In this document: positions 1-8,650 of the stretch, piece after piece
Layout: each line of letters begins with the position of its first letter
How positions within the stretch are numbered: position 1 is the stretch's first letter
Program-made: the position numbers and the translations under genes
Source: Pseudomonas sp. ABC1
Lineage (GTDB): Bacteria; Pseudomonadota; Gammaproteobacteria; Pseudomonadales; Pseudomonadaceae
NCBI RefSeq assembly: GCF_013395055.1
Contig: NZ_CP058349.1
Location: 3,533,501 to 3,597,500 of the forward strand
Length of the DNA: 64,000 nucleotides
Direction: 5' to 3'
Notes under the pieces: model-generated
Database searches by the model: none
Told to the model about the DNA's origin: nothing
What the model saw: only the letters and a program-made list of their open reading frames with translations

Positions 1-298
1 TGAGCAGGATGCCGAACAGCAGGCAGTAGGCGAACAGGCTGCCATAGGGGCTGGTGTAGGGCTCGCCGAGCAGGATGCCGATGGCGACGCCGGTCAGGGC
101 CGCATGGCCCACCGCTTCGGAGAAGAACGCGAAGCGCTTGACCACCACCAGCGTGCCCAGCCCGCCAAGCACCGGGCCGATCATCAGGCCGGCCAGCAGT
201 GCGTTGACGACGAAGCCGTAGGCCAGTGCCTGAGGCAGGTAGCCCGCCGTCGCCCAGCCCTGGATCAGCAGGCGGAAGTGTTCATAGTCGAAGCTCAT
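1..298 (-). CDS. Metal ABC transporter permease (ZnuB-like), 5' part only
   Basis: This is the N-terminal 99 codons of an inner-membrane permease of the ZnuB/MntB family; the rest lies beyond the left edge. The visible protein starts MSFDYEHF and is rich in hydrophobic helices (ALAYGFVVNALLAGLMIGP, then GTLVVVKRFAFFSEAVGHAA). The FFSEAVGHAALTG stretch is typical of this permease family and lies in the ATPase-coupling region. The ATG at 298 overlaps the stop of the ATPase gene by 4 bp, so the two are translationally coupled. Metal specificity cannot be read from this part; zinc or manganese is the family expectation. Confidence 0.85.
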   Translation of the reverse strand, partial: MSFDYEHFRLLIQGWATAGYLPQALAYGFVVNALLAGLMIGPVLGGLGTLVVVKRFAFFSEAVGHAALTGVAIGILLGEPYTSPYGSLFAYCLLFGILL

Positions 299-1041
299 GC
301 CGGTGTGCTCCCGGTGACGCGAGGCTGGGTCGAGAACAGCCCGAGCAGGCGCTCCGGCGTCAGTGCCTGGGCAGGTGGCGCATCGAAGAGGACGCGCCGG
401 TTCAGGCCGGTCACCCGGTCGGCCAGGCGGCCGACGGCCTCCAGGTCGTGCTCGATCCAGAGGATGGTGATGCCGTCGGCACGCCAATCGCCGATCAGGC
501 GTTCGAAGACCTGTATGCCGGCCTCGTCCAGCGCCGACATCGGTTCATCGAGGATCAGCAGTTGCGGGGCCGGGATCAGGCCCTGTGCCAGCAGGACGCG
601 CTGGCGCTCACCGCCGGAGAGCGCACCCATGCGGCGCTTGCGCTTGTCCTGCATGCCGACGCGCACCAGCGCCTGTTCGATGGACTGGGTGTGGTGGCGG
701 GACAGGCCGAGGAACGCCGGGCGTTTCTGGCACATGCAGGCCATGAAGTCATCGACGGTCATCGGCAGGCCACGGTCGAACTCCAGGGCCTGCGGGACGT
801 AGCCGATGGTGCCCGGCTCGCCCGACCAGTCGAGGCTCAGTTTGCCGCTGTGGGGCATTTGCCCCAGCAGCGTCTTGACCAGGGAGCTCTTGCCGCCGCC
901 ATTGGGGCCGACCAGGGCGTGCGCATGGCCGGGCTGCACCTTGAAGGTCACCTGTTCGAGAATGCGCGTGCCGCCAAGGGTGAGGCCAATGCTGTCGAAG
1001 TCTATGCCTGGGCCGGCCGAGTCCTTTCGCTCCGATGTCAT
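295..1041 (-). CDS. Metal ABC transporter ATP-binding protein (ZnuC-like)
   Basis: A 248-residue cytoplasmic ABC ATPase that would power the adjacent permease. Seen in the sequence: Walker A GPNGGGKSS (about residues 45-53), signature LSGGERQR, Walker B LLILDEPMSALD followed by the H-loop WIEHD. Size and motif order match ZnuC/MntA-type ATPases. It overlaps the binding-protein gene upstream and the permease gene downstream by 4 bp each, so it belongs to one operon running from 2904 leftward. Which metal is carried is inferred only from family membership. Confidence 0.9.
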   Translation of the reverse strand: MTSERKDSAGPGIDFDSIGLTLGGTRILEQVTFKVQPGHAHALVGPNGGGKSSLVKTLLGQMPHSGKLSLDWSGEPGTIGYVPQALEFDRGLPMTVDDFMACMCQKRPAFLGLSRHHTQSIEQALVRVGMQDKRKRRMGALSGGERQRVLLAQGLIPAPQLLILDEPMSALDEAGIQVFERLIGDWRADGITILWIEHDLEAVGRLADRVTGLNRRVLFDAPPAQALTPERLLGLFSTQPRVTGSTPA

Positions 1042-1976
1042 GCCCCGGCTTCCTGGATGGCCTTGACCACGGTGTCGAGGTTGCGGGTCATCTCCTGCTC
1101 GTATTTGTCGGCGCTGTAGTCGCCATACGAGATGTGCGTCAGGGAATAGAGCTTGACGCCGGACTCACGCTGGATGGTTTCCACGTAGGTGGACGGGAAG
1201 TCCATTTCCGAGAAGATCACCTTCACGTCGAGGTTCTTCAACTGGTCGATGGTCTTCTTCAACTGGCTGGGACTGGGCTCGATGCCGTGGGCAGGTTCCA
1301 CCACGGCGGTGACTTCCAGGCCGAAGTCGCGCAGCAGGTAGTCGTAGGCGCCGTGGATGGTCGCGACGCGGAAGTCGGCGTTGGGCGCGGCATCGAGTTT
1401 GGCCAGGGCCTGGGCGCGCATGCTGCGCAGGCGCTTGGCGTAGGCACGGGCGTTGCTGGTGTAGAGCTTGGCATTGGCCGGGTCGAGCTTGCCCAGTTCA
1501 CGGGCGATGTTGTTGACCTGGGCGATGGTGGCGCTGATCGACAGGAAGGTGTGCGGGTTGACCACCTTGCCGGCACCGCGTGCGGCCTGGCCGGTCGCCG
1601 CCAGCAGCGGCACGTTGGCATTGGCTTCGATCACCGGGATGTCCGGACGCTCGCTGACTTCGATCATGCGGTCGGCGAAATCGTCATGGCCTACACCGTT
1701 GAGCACCACCACGTCCAGTGTGCCGATGCGCTTGATGTCTTCGGCGCGCGGCTCGTAGGCGTGCGGGTTGAAGCCGGCCGGGATCAGCGGGATCACGTCC
1801 GCCTTGTCGCCGACGATATTGCTCACGTAGCTGTAATAGGGGTGCAGGGTGATGCCGATGCGCAGGCGCTTGCCCTCGGCATGCACGGCGGGTGTGAGCA
1901 GCGAGGCCAGCAGGCCGAGCAGCAGCACGCGAACGAAATGTCGGCGAGGTAGTACGGATGTGAAAGACATGGACAT
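1038..1976 (-). CDS. Metal ABC transporter periplasmic substrate-binding protein (ZnuA/TroA family)
   Basis: A 312-residue secreted binding protein of the cluster A-I (TroA/ZnuA) type. The ATG at 1976 is chosen because an AAGG Shine-Dalgarno sequence lies 6 nt upstream; a TTG at 2009 is an in-frame alternative. A basic start and the hydrophobic stretch VLLLGLLASLLTPAVHA form a Sec signal peptide. Candidate metal ligands are the His in NPHAYEP, the His in VNPHTF, the His in IHGAYDY and the acidic residues in SEMDFPS. The His-rich loop found in many ZnuA proteins is absent, so manganese or another divalent metal remains possible. It follows a DUF6162-type gene and precedes the ATPase. Confidence 0.85.
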   Translation of the reverse strand: MSMSFTSVLPRRHFVRVLLLGLLASLLTPAVHAEGKRLRIGITLHPYYSYVSNIVGDKADVIPLIPAGFNPHAYEPRAEDIKRIGTLDVVVLNGVGHDDFADRMIEVSERPDIPVIEANANVPLLAATGQAARGAGKVVNPHTFLSISATIAQVNNIARELGKLDPANAKLYTSNARAYAKRLRSMRAQALAKLDAAPNADFRVATIHGAYDYLLRDFGLEVTAVVEPAHGIEPSPSQLKKTIDQLKNLDVKVIFSEMDFPSTYVETIQRESGVKLYSLTHISYGDYSADKYEQEMTRNLDTVVKAIQEAGA

Positions 1977-2005
1977 CGTGAGCCTTGTGTAAAGGAATGG
2001 GGTGC

Positions 2006-2584
2006 TCAATGGGCGTGCTGTTTCCGGGTGACACCCGCGTCGAAGCGTGTCGCGATCTGTTTCCAGCCCGTGGCGATCAGGGTGTCGCTCGACAGGTGCG
2101 GTGGCAGTTCGGGGGTGTTGGCGCGGTTGAGCCAGATATCGGATTCCGTTGCGGAAACCTCATCGGTGAGCATCAGGAACGAGCCGGCGACATCGACGGA
2201 TTCGCTGCGCCCCAGGTAGGCCAACTGGCCGTCGACTTCAGCGAGTTGCCAGTGGTGGGCGCCGCGCGTCTGGTGGCTGGTGTCCTGGGTGAACGGTGGA
2301 AAACCCTCGTCGGCGAGGGTGTCGGGCTGTGGCAGCAGGCCTTCTTCTTCCTGGCGGATAAGGATTTCTTCGTGGGCCACGCGCAGGTCGGTGTAGATGC
2401 CCTGCTCGGCGGAGGTCAGGTCGCGGCGCGCATCGACCTGGTGGGCGGCAAGCGTTTCATTCGTTTCATCGCTGGCCTGCCAACCGATGAAAAGCCCGGC
2501 CAGGACAAGAATGCACAGGCAGAACAGCAGCACATACAAGGTTTCATGCCCTGCCCCGGCAGGGCGTACGACCTGGACCGTCAT
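2006..2584 (-). CDS. Single-pass membrane protein, DUF6162-like, in metal ABC operon
   Basis: A 192-residue protein with one N-terminal membrane segment (LYVLLFCLCILVLAGLFIGW, about residues 16-35) and a periplasmic remainder. The C-terminus is basic and His-containing (VTRKQHAH). I place it in the DUF6162 group from its size and its position beside metal ABC genes; this is recall and not a search. The ATG overlaps the stop of the upstream gene by 4 bp, and its own stop is just before the binding-protein gene. The tight coupling suggests an accessory role in metal uptake, but no function is established from the sequence. Confidence 0.7.
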   Translation of the reverse strand: MTVQVVRPAGAGHETLYVLLFCLCILVLAGLFIGWQASDETNETLAAHQVDARRDLTSAEQGIYTDLRVAHEEILIRQEEEGLLPQPDTLADEGFPPFTQDTSHQTRGAHHWQLAEVDGQLAYLGRSESVDVAGSFLMLTDEVSATESDIWLNRANTPELPPHLSSDTLIATGWKQIATRFDAGVTRKQHAH

Positions 2585-2904
2585 TGTACTGAGATATCGG
2601 TGTGGTCGATCTCGACCACGTGGCCGGGGCCTGCGTCGAACAGTACGTAGAATTCGCCGTCCGGGCGTTTGAAGCGCAGCGTCGAGTCGTCGCTCAGTTT
2701 GCCGGGGACCAGGATGTTCTCGTCATAGTCGATGACGTCCATGGTCACGCCCGGTGCGCCGCTGCCATCCGAGAAACCGCCAGTACAGACGATGTCATCG
2801 CCTTCTTCGGAGCACTGGCACACCGGGTTGTGGGCGAAGGCGCTGCCCGCCGTGGCGCACAGCAGCAGGGCCAATGCGCCTGCGGCCAGGTTGGATTTGT
2901 TCAT
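2581..2904 (-). CDS. Small secreted Cys-containing protein, first gene of the metal ABC operon
   Basis: A 107-residue protein with a clear signal peptide (hydrophobic LAAGALALLLCATAGSAFA, cleavage likely before HNPVC). The mature N-terminus carries His plus three closely spaced cysteines (HNPVCQC, then DDIVC), which could bind metal or form disulfides. The rest is acidic and looks like a small beta-sandwich (DGSGAPGVTMDVID, FKRPDGEFYVLFD). It has a good GGAG Shine-Dalgarno and leads the five-gene operon. I do not recognise a named family. A periplasmic metal-chaperone role is inference from context only. Confidence 0.7.
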   Translation of the reverse strand: MNKSNLAAGALALLLCATAGSAFAHNPVCQCSEEGDDIVCTGGFSDGSGAPGVTMDVIDYDENILVPGKLSDDSTLRFKRPDGEFYVLFDAGPGHVVEIDHTDISVQ

Positions 2905-3190
2905 CGTTTGTTCTCCTCGGTCTTTTCTCAGGCCTGCAGCAACCTGGCTTGCATCGTCGCCTTTACAGGTTAAAGACGGATGAGACAGGAAAAACCCGCA
3001 CCTGCATTTGAAAAAAAATATTACTCGCCGACGCGAGATGTGAAGGCATCTTAATGCTTTGGGGGTTGAAATGATAATTGATAGGGGTTAATGCCGATCG
3101 CCGATGACGAGAGCGTTTGGGGCTGTCGCCGCTCGCCTGCTAATATCCGCCCCCTGATTTTCCCCGAACACCTGCCTTTCGAGAGTCCAC
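2905..3190. promoter_or_regulatory. Divergent intergenic region between the metal ABC operon and gltX
   Basis: This 286-bp region must hold the promoters of both the leftward metal operon and gltX. It is AT-rich around 3008-3025 and 3066-3090, unlike its surroundings. TAATAT near 3141 is a plausible -10 for gltX. I looked for a Zur or Fur palindrome and found only a weak half-match (ATGATAAT near 3070), which I do not call. Confidence 0.4.
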
Positions 3191-4672
3191 ATGACCACCG
3201 TTCGCACCCGTATCGCGCCTTCGCCGACGGGCGATCCGCACGTCGGCACCGCCTATATCGCATTGTTCAACCTTTGCTTCGCGCGCCAGCACGGCGGACA
3301 GTTCATCCTGCGTATCGAGGACACCGACCAGTTGCGTTCGACCCGTGAGTCCGAACAGCAGATCTACGATGCGCTGCGCTGGCTGGGTATCGAGTGGGAC
3401 GAGGGGCCGGATGTCGGTGGTCCGCACGGCCCGTACCGGCAGAGCGAGCGGGGCGATATCTATCGCAAGTACGCGCTGGAACTGGTGGAGAAGGGGCATG
3501 CCTTCTATTGCTTCTGCACCGCCGAGGAACTCGACCAGATGCGTGCCGAGCAGACCGCCCGTGGCGAGACGCCGCGTTATGACGGTCGTGCGCTGCAACT
3601 GTCGGCAGAGGAAGTCCAGCGTCGCCTGGCGGCCGGCGAGCCGCACGTCATCCGCATGAAGGTGCCGAGCGAGGGTGTCTGTGTGGTGCCCGACATGCTG
3701 CGTGGCGAGGTCGAGATCCCGTGGGATCGCATGGACATGCAGGTGCTGATGAAGACCGATGGACTGCCGACCTACTTCCTGGCCAACGTGGTCGACGACC
3801 ACTTGATGGGCATCACCCATGTGCTGCGTGGCGAGGAATGGCTGCCGTCGGCGCCCAAGCTGATCAAGCTCTACGAGTACTTCGGCTGGGAGCAGCCGCA
3901 GCTGTGCTACATGCCGCTGCTGCGCAATCCGGACAAGAGCAAGCTGTCCAAGCGCAAGAACCCGACCTCGATCACCTTCTACGAGCGCATGGGTTATCTG
4001 CCGCAGGCCATGCTCAACTACCTGGGGCGCATGGGCTGGTCCATGCCGGACGAGCGCGAGAAGTTCACCCTGGACGAAATGATCGAACACTTCGATGTTC
4101 AGCGCGTATCGCTTGGTGGGCCGATCTTCGATCTGGAGAAGCTGTCCTGGCTCAATGGCCAGTGGCTGCGCGAGTTGCCGGTGGAAACCTTCGCCAGTGA
4201 AGTGCAGAAGTGGGCGCTCAACCCCGAGTACCTGATGAAGATCGCGCCGCATGTGCAGGGACGCGTGGAAACCTTCAGCCAGATCGCCCCGCTGGCGGCG
4301 TTCTTCTTCAGTGGCGCGCTGAACCTCGATCCGAAGCTGTTCGAACACAAGCGGCTGGATGCGGTGCAGGTGCGCCAGGTGCTGCAACTGGTGCTGTGGA
4401 AGCTGGAGGCCCTGCGCCGTTGGGAGAAGGACGCCATCACCGGCTGCATCCAGGCCGTGGCCGATTATCTGGAGCTGAAACTGCGCGACGTCATGCCGTT
4501 GATGTTCGCTTCCATCACCGGGCAGGCCAGCTCCGTGTCGGTGCTCGACGCGATGGAAATCCTCGGGCCGGACCTCACCCGCTATCGCCTGCGCCAGGCG
4601 CTGGAACTGCTGGGCGGTGCCTCGAAGAAAGAAGCCAAGGAGTGGGAAAAGCTGCTGGCCGCAATCGCCTGA
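3191..4672 (+). CDS. gltX: Glutamyl-tRNA synthetase
   Basis: A 493-residue class I aminoacyl-tRNA synthetase that charges tRNA-Glu in the cytoplasm. The HIGH-type motif is at the N-terminus (SPTGDPHVGTAY) and the KMSKS-type loop reads KLSKRK, both usual for bacterial GluRS. The C-terminal third is the anticodon-binding helical bundle. Full family length, no interruption. It is monocistronic: a strong hairpin follows at 4711-4730 and the next gene is unrelated. Confidence 0.97.
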   Translation: MTTVRTRIAPSPTGDPHVGTAYIALFNLCFARQHGGQFILRIEDTDQLRSTRESEQQIYDALRWLGIEWDEGPDVGGPHGPYRQSERGDIYRKYALELVEKGHAFYCFCTAEELDQMRAEQTARGETPRYDGRALQLSAEEVQRRLAAGEPHVIRMKVPSEGVCVVPDMLRGEVEIPWDRMDMQVLMKTDGLPTYFLANVVDDHLMGITHVLRGEEWLPSAPKLIKLYEYFGWEQPQLCYMPLLRNPDKSKLSKRKNPTSITFYERMGYLPQAMLNYLGRMGWSMPDEREKFTLDEMIEHFDVQRVSLGGPIFDLEKLSWLNGQWLRELPVETFASEVQKWALNPEYLMKIAPHVQGRVETFSQIAPLAAFFFSGALNLDPKLFEHKRLDAVQVRQVLQLVLWKLEALRRWEKDAITGCIQAVADYLELKLRDVMPLMFASITGQASSVSVLDAMEILGPDLTRYRLRQALELLGGASKKEAKEWEKLLAAIA

Positions 4673-4710
4673 ATCCAGGCTGCAGTAGGGTGCGCTGCGC
4701 GCGCCTGATG

Positions 4711-4730
4711 GGGCGGCATCTGCCGCCCTT
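4711..4730 (+). terminator. Hairpin terminator after gltX
   Basis: A perfect 8-bp stem GGGCGGCA/TGCCGCCC with a 2-nt loop lies 38 nt after the gltX stop and is followed by a short T/C-rich run. Position and stability fit a terminator. Confidence 0.65.
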
Positions 4731-4841
4731 CATTCCGCCTTCTGCTACTTTCGGCAGCCCTCGCTCGGTACTCAAGTAGCATTCTCCGGCCTAATGCCCT
4801 CTATAAAATGGGGGCATGGGATTGGGCCGGGAGTATGGCGC

Positions 4842-6002
4842 GTGACAGAAACGCAGAACGACGTGATACGCACCGCCATGTCGGAGGCGCGCCTGGCCGA
4901 AACCGTCGCGCAGGACCTGGCCCGGCAGCTTATGCACCCGCACCTGGGGTTCGTGCTCTTCTTCTGTTCGGCCGAGTACGACCTGGCCGCCTTGGGCGAT
5001 GCATTGCAGAACTACTTCGGCGGCGTTCGCCTGGTGGGCTGCACGTCCGCCGGGGAGATCACCGCCCAGGGCTATAACCGCAGTTGCGTCAGCGCCATCG
5101 GTTTCGACCACCGCAGTTTCTCCATCGCTTGTGAGCTGATCGACGAGATGGAGCGCTTCAGCCTGGTGGATGCCCAGCAACTGGTGGAGCGCCTGGGCAG
5201 CACCTGCCGCAGCAATTCCCTGGCACCGCTCAAGGATCACAGCTTCGCCCTGACCCTGCTCGATGGCCTTTCCAGCCGCGAAGAAGTGGTGCTGGCGGCA
5301 TTGAGCGCGGCCTTCGGCAGCATCCCGCATTTCGGTGGCTCGGCCGGGGACGACAACCACCTGGCTGACACCCACGTCTACTACGAAGGGCGCTTCCATT
5401 CGGGCGCGGCCATCGTGGTGCTGGTGAATACCTGGCTGGATTTCGAGGTGTTCACCACCCACCACATCCTGCCCCGGCATGAAAAGCTGGTGGTCACCCG
5501 TGCCGATAGTCAGATGCGCCAGGTTTTCGAGCTGAACGCCGAGCCGGCCGCGGAGGAGTATGCGCGGCTGATCGGTGTTTCCGTCAGCGAGCTGGACCAT
5601 CGCCTGTTTGCCGCCCATCCGCTGGCCGTTCGCATCAATGAGCAGTACTACGTGCGAGCGATCCAGAAGGTCAACGACGACCTGAGCCTGACGTTCTACT
5701 GCGCCGTGGAAAACGGCATCGTGCTGACCGCCATGCACCCCGGGCCGCTGATGCCGAACCTGGAGACACTGTTCCAGCGCCTGGAGCAGCGCCTCGGGCC
5801 GCCCTTGCTGACCATCGGCTGTGACTGTTTCCTGCGGCGCCTGGAGGTCGAGAGCCAGGGTGGTGGCGATGAAGTGTCTGCTTTCCTCCGACGCCAGCGG
5901 GTGATCGGTTTCAACACCTACGGAGAACAGTTCAATGGCACGCACATCAACCAGACGTTCACCGGTGTCGCCATTGGACGTCCCGGAGGACGCGCTGCAT
6001 GA
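4842..6002 (+). CDS. nosP: FIST-domain nitric-oxide sensing protein NosP
   Basis: A 386-residue FIST_N/FIST_C protein. The GTG at 4842 is preferred over an ATG at 4794 because GGGAG lies 7-8 nt upstream of it. FIST_N hallmarks include VGCTSAGEI and FGGSAGDD; the second half fits FIST_C (NEQYYVRAIQKVNDD, then LTIGCDCFLRRLE). In P. aeruginosa the orthologous protein (PA1975) is a haem-based NO sensor that inhibits its partner kinase NahK. Here the next gene is that kinase, overlapping by 68 bp in another frame, so partnership is well supported. Haem binding is family knowledge and is not seen directly. Confidence 0.85.
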   Translation: MTETQNDVIRTAMSEARLAETVAQDLARQLMHPHLGFVLFFCSAEYDLAALGDALQNYFGGVRLVGCTSAGEITAQGYNRSCVSAIGFDHRSFSIACELIDEMERFSLVDAQQLVERLGSTCRSNSLAPLKDHSFALTLLDGLSSREEVVLAALSAAFGSIPHFGGSAGDDNHLADTHVYYEGRFHSGAAIVVLVNTWLDFEVFTTHHILPRHEKLVVTRADSQMRQVFELNAEPAAEEYARLIGVSVSELDHRLFAAHPLAVRINEQYYVRAIQKVNDDLSLTFYCAVENGIVLTAMHPGPLMPNLETLFQRLEQRLGPPLLTIGCDCFLRRLEVESQGGGDEVSAFLRRQRVIGFNTYGEQFNGTHINQTFTGVAIGRPGGRAA

Positions 6003-8562
6003 GCGGCTGGCTGTTCTTGAGCGGGAAAACCACAAGCTGCGGCGTATCAATGCCGCGCTGATCGAGCGGATCGAAACCGGCGCCTCCGGGCGCGATGCGT
6101 CCTACGCCGCCTTCCAGCATTCGGTGGAACTGGCCGAACAGGTGCGTGAGCGCACCGATGCGCTGAACCAGGCGATGGCCGAACTGAAGGCCAGCAACAA
6201 ATTGCTCAGCGATGCCCGCCTGCGCGCGGAGACGGCGCACCAGCACCTGGTCGATGCCATCGAGAGCATTTCCGATGCGTTCGTCCTGTATGACCGCGAG
6301 CAGCGCATCGTGCTGTTCAACAAGCGCTTCAAGGCACTCTGGCACCGTACCGGCGCGCGTATCGGCAGTGGCATGCGCCTGGCCGAAGTGCGGCGCCTGG
6401 TCGACAGCACCGGGCTGGTGGCCGAGGAACACCGTGGCAAGGGCAATGAGCCGACGGTCTACCGACTGAACAGCGGGCGCTGGATGCAGGTGAGCGAGCG
6501 TCCGACCCGTGAAGGCGGGCTGGTGATCCTCTACACCGACATCACCGAGGTCAAGGTCAGCGAAACAATGCGCCGTGAACAGGCGCTGGCGCAAAAGTCG
6601 CGGTTGCTGCAGCGGGCCGTGGACAACCTGTCCCAGGGTGTGGCAATGGTCGGTGCGGAAGGGGCGCTGGAGCTGTGGAACCGGCGTTTTCTCGAGCTTT
6701 CGGGGCTGGCGCCGATTGAAGCGCACCGCCCGTTCGAGGAGGTCATGGCCGAGAGCGAACTGGAGCTGCTGACGCCGCTGACGCTGGACGCCGACGGGCA
6801 CCCGGTCGAGGAAGTGGAGCAGCGCCTGTTCGATGGCCGCATGCTGGAGATTCGCACGCATCCGCTGCCCACCGGCGGTTATGTGAACACCTTCACCGAC
6901 ATCACCGAGCGTTACCAGCATGCCGAAGCCCTGCGCGAAAGCGAGCGCTGGATTCGCCTGATCACCGACCATGTGCCGGCGCTGATCGCCTATGTGTCCG
7001 CTGATCTCACCTACGAGTTCACCAACAAGGTCTACGAGGAATGGTACCGCTGGCCCAGCGACGGCATGCTGGGCCAGAGCCTGCGCGAAATCCACAGCGG
7101 TGAGCACTGGCACCAACTGGAGCCTTATATCGAGCGGGCGCTGTCGGGCGAGAGTGTCAGTTTCGAGATTGCCGAGTACAACCATGCCGGGCAGCAGCGC
7201 TACATGCTGCGCTCCTATGTGCCGAACCGGCTGGCCAGCGGCGACGTGGCCGGTATTTTCGTGCTGATCCAGGACATCACCGACCGCCGCCGCACGGCCG
7301 AGGCGCTGCACCAGGCCTACCAGAACCTGGAGCAGCGCGTGCGCGAGCGCACGGCGGAACTGACCAGCCTCAATGAGCAACTGCTGTGCGAGATCGACGA
7401 GCGCACCCACGTCGAGGCGCGCCTGCGAGAGGCCAAGCGCGAGGCGGAACTGGCCAACCTGTCGAAGACCAAGTTCCTCGCGGCGGTCAGCCATGACCTG
7501 TTGCAGCCGTTGAACGCGGCGCGGCTGTTCACCAGCGCCTTGCTGGACCGGGATACCGGGCCGAGCGGCGGACTGATCCGCAATATCAGCAATTCGCTGG
7601 AGGACGTGGAGAATCTGCTGGGCACCCTGGTGGATATTTCCAAGCTGGATGCCGGGGTGATCAAGCCCGATATCGCCTCGTTCGCGGTCAGCGAGTTGCT
7701 GGAGAACCTGGCCCTGGAATTCCGCCAACTGGCCGGAACCGAAGGGCTGGCGCTGGATTTCGTCGGCTGCTCGGCGCTGGTGCGCACCGACATCCAGTTG
7801 CTTGCGCGTATTCTGCGCAACCTGTTGACCAACGCCATTCGCTACACCTCGACGGGGCGTATCCTGCTGGGTTGCCGTCGGCGCCGGCAGAGCCTGTCCA
7901 TCGAAGTCTGGGACACCGGCATGGGCATCGCCGAAGACAAGCTCGAGGAGATATTCCAGGAGTTCAAGCGCGGCGACACGGCCTTGCCAGGGCAGGACCG
8001 GGGGCTTGGCCTCGGCCTGGCCATCGTCGAGAAGATCGCGCGCATGCTCGGGCATCGTATCCAGGTGCGTTCACAGCCTGGGCGGGGGTCGTGTTTTTCC
8101 GTCGAGGTGCCGCTGGCGCGGCGGGCGTCACGGGTGCGCAGCGAAACCTGTACCTCCACGCTGCTGGTGGAGCATTTGCAGGGTGCGCGGGTCTGGGTGC
8201 TGGATAACGACACGGCGATCTGTGCCGGTATGCGCACTTTGCTGGAAGGCTGGGGTTGCCGGGTCATCACGGCGCTCTCGGAAAGCGATCTGGCGCGGCA
8301 GGTGGACAACTTCCATGACGAGGCCGACATGATCATCGCGGACTATCACCTGGACAACGGCCATACGGGCATCGATGTGGTGACCACGGTCAACGCGCGC
8401 CGCTCTACGCCGTTGCCGGCGCTGATGATCACCGCCAACTACAGCAACGACCTCAAGCAGCAGGTGCGGGAGCTGGGGCATATGCTGATGCACAAGCCTG
8501 TGCGGCCGATGAAGCTCAAGACCGCCATGTGCCACATTCTGGAGAAGGGCCAGCAGGGCTGA
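5935..8562 (+). CDS. nahK: Hybrid sensor histidine kinase NahK (ErcS'-like)
   Basis: An 875-residue cytoplasmic hybrid kinase without membrane segments. Order: N-terminal coiled coil (to about 100), three PAS-type domains (about 100-215, 220-335, 340-450), coiled coil, HisKA with the phospho-His in AVSHDLLQPLNAA (H520), HATPase with DTGMGI and GLGLGLAIVEK, and a C-terminal receiver with acceptor Asp in IIADYHLD (D803) and Lys in MHKPVRP. In P. aeruginosa NahK feeds the HptB/GacS biofilm-motility network and is inhibited by NO-bound NosP. The start has GGAG 9 nt upstream and lies inside nosP, so the two are translationally coupled. Confidence 0.88.
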   Translation: MARTSTRRSPVSPLDVPEDALHERLAVLERENHKLRRINAALIERIETGASGRDASYAAFQHSVELAEQVRERTDALNQAMAELKASNKLLSDARLRAETAHQHLVDAIESISDAFVLYDREQRIVLFNKRFKALWHRTGARIGSGMRLAEVRRLVDSTGLVAEEHRGKGNEPTVYRLNSGRWMQVSERPTREGGLVILYTDITEVKVSETMRREQALAQKSRLLQRAVDNLSQGVAMVGAEGALELWNRRFLELSGLAPIEAHRPFEEVMAESELELLTPLTLDADGHPVEEVEQRLFDGRMLEIRTHPLPTGGYVNTFTDITERYQHAEALRESERWIRLITDHVPALIAYVSADLTYEFTNKVYEEWYRWPSDGMLGQSLREIHSGEHWHQLEPYIERALSGESVSFEIAEYNHAGQQRYMLRSYVPNRLASGDVAGIFVLIQDITDRRRTAEALHQAYQNLEQRVRERTAELTSLNEQLLCEIDERTHVEARLREAKREAELANLSKTKFLAAVSHDLLQPLNAARLFTSALLDRDTGPSGGLIRNISNSLEDVENLLGTLVDISKLDAGVIKPDIASFAVSELLENLALEFRQLAGTEGLALDFVGCSALVRTDIQLLARILRNLLTNAIRYTSTGRILLGCRRRRQSLSIEVWDTGMGIAEDKLEEIFQEFKRGDTALPGQDRGLGLGLAIVEKIARMLGHRIQVRSQPGRGSCFSVEVPLARRASRVRSETCTSTLLVEHLQGARVWVLDNDTAICAGMRTLLEGWGCRVITALSESDLARQVDNFHDEADMIIADYHLDNGHTGIDVVTTVNARRSTPLPALMITANYSNDLKQQVRELGHMLMHKPVRPMKLKTAMCHILEKGQQG

Positions 8563-8606
8563 GCACGGGTTCGAAACGCTGGACAGGTTCCGAGGCCAAC
8601 TGCTGA

Positions 8607-8633
8607 GCCGGTGGTGAAGGCTTCGCCACCGGC
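8607..8633. terminator. Hairpin between convergent nahK and sodC
   Basis: An 8-bp perfect stem GCCGGTGG/CCACCGGC with an 11-nt loop sits between two convergent genes. There is no long T-run, so it may be a bidirectional terminator or a REP-type hairpin. Confidence 0.5.
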
Positions 8634-8650
8634 CTCGCTTCTTCGCGGAG

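Noticed and set aside
3066..3088. Fur/Zur-like box upstream of the metal operon
   Set aside because: Only a half-site (ATGATAAT) fits; about 11 of 19 bases match the Fur consensus and no dyad is present. Not called.
3140..4387. 415-codon open frame antisense to gltX
   Set aside because: Shadow of gltX; no recognisable domain and no ribosome site.
5959..8055. 698-codon open frame antisense to nahK
   Set aside because: Composition (Gln/Arg/His/Leu-rich) and codon pattern are those of an antisense shadow in high-GC DNA; nahK is well supported by motifs on the plus strand.
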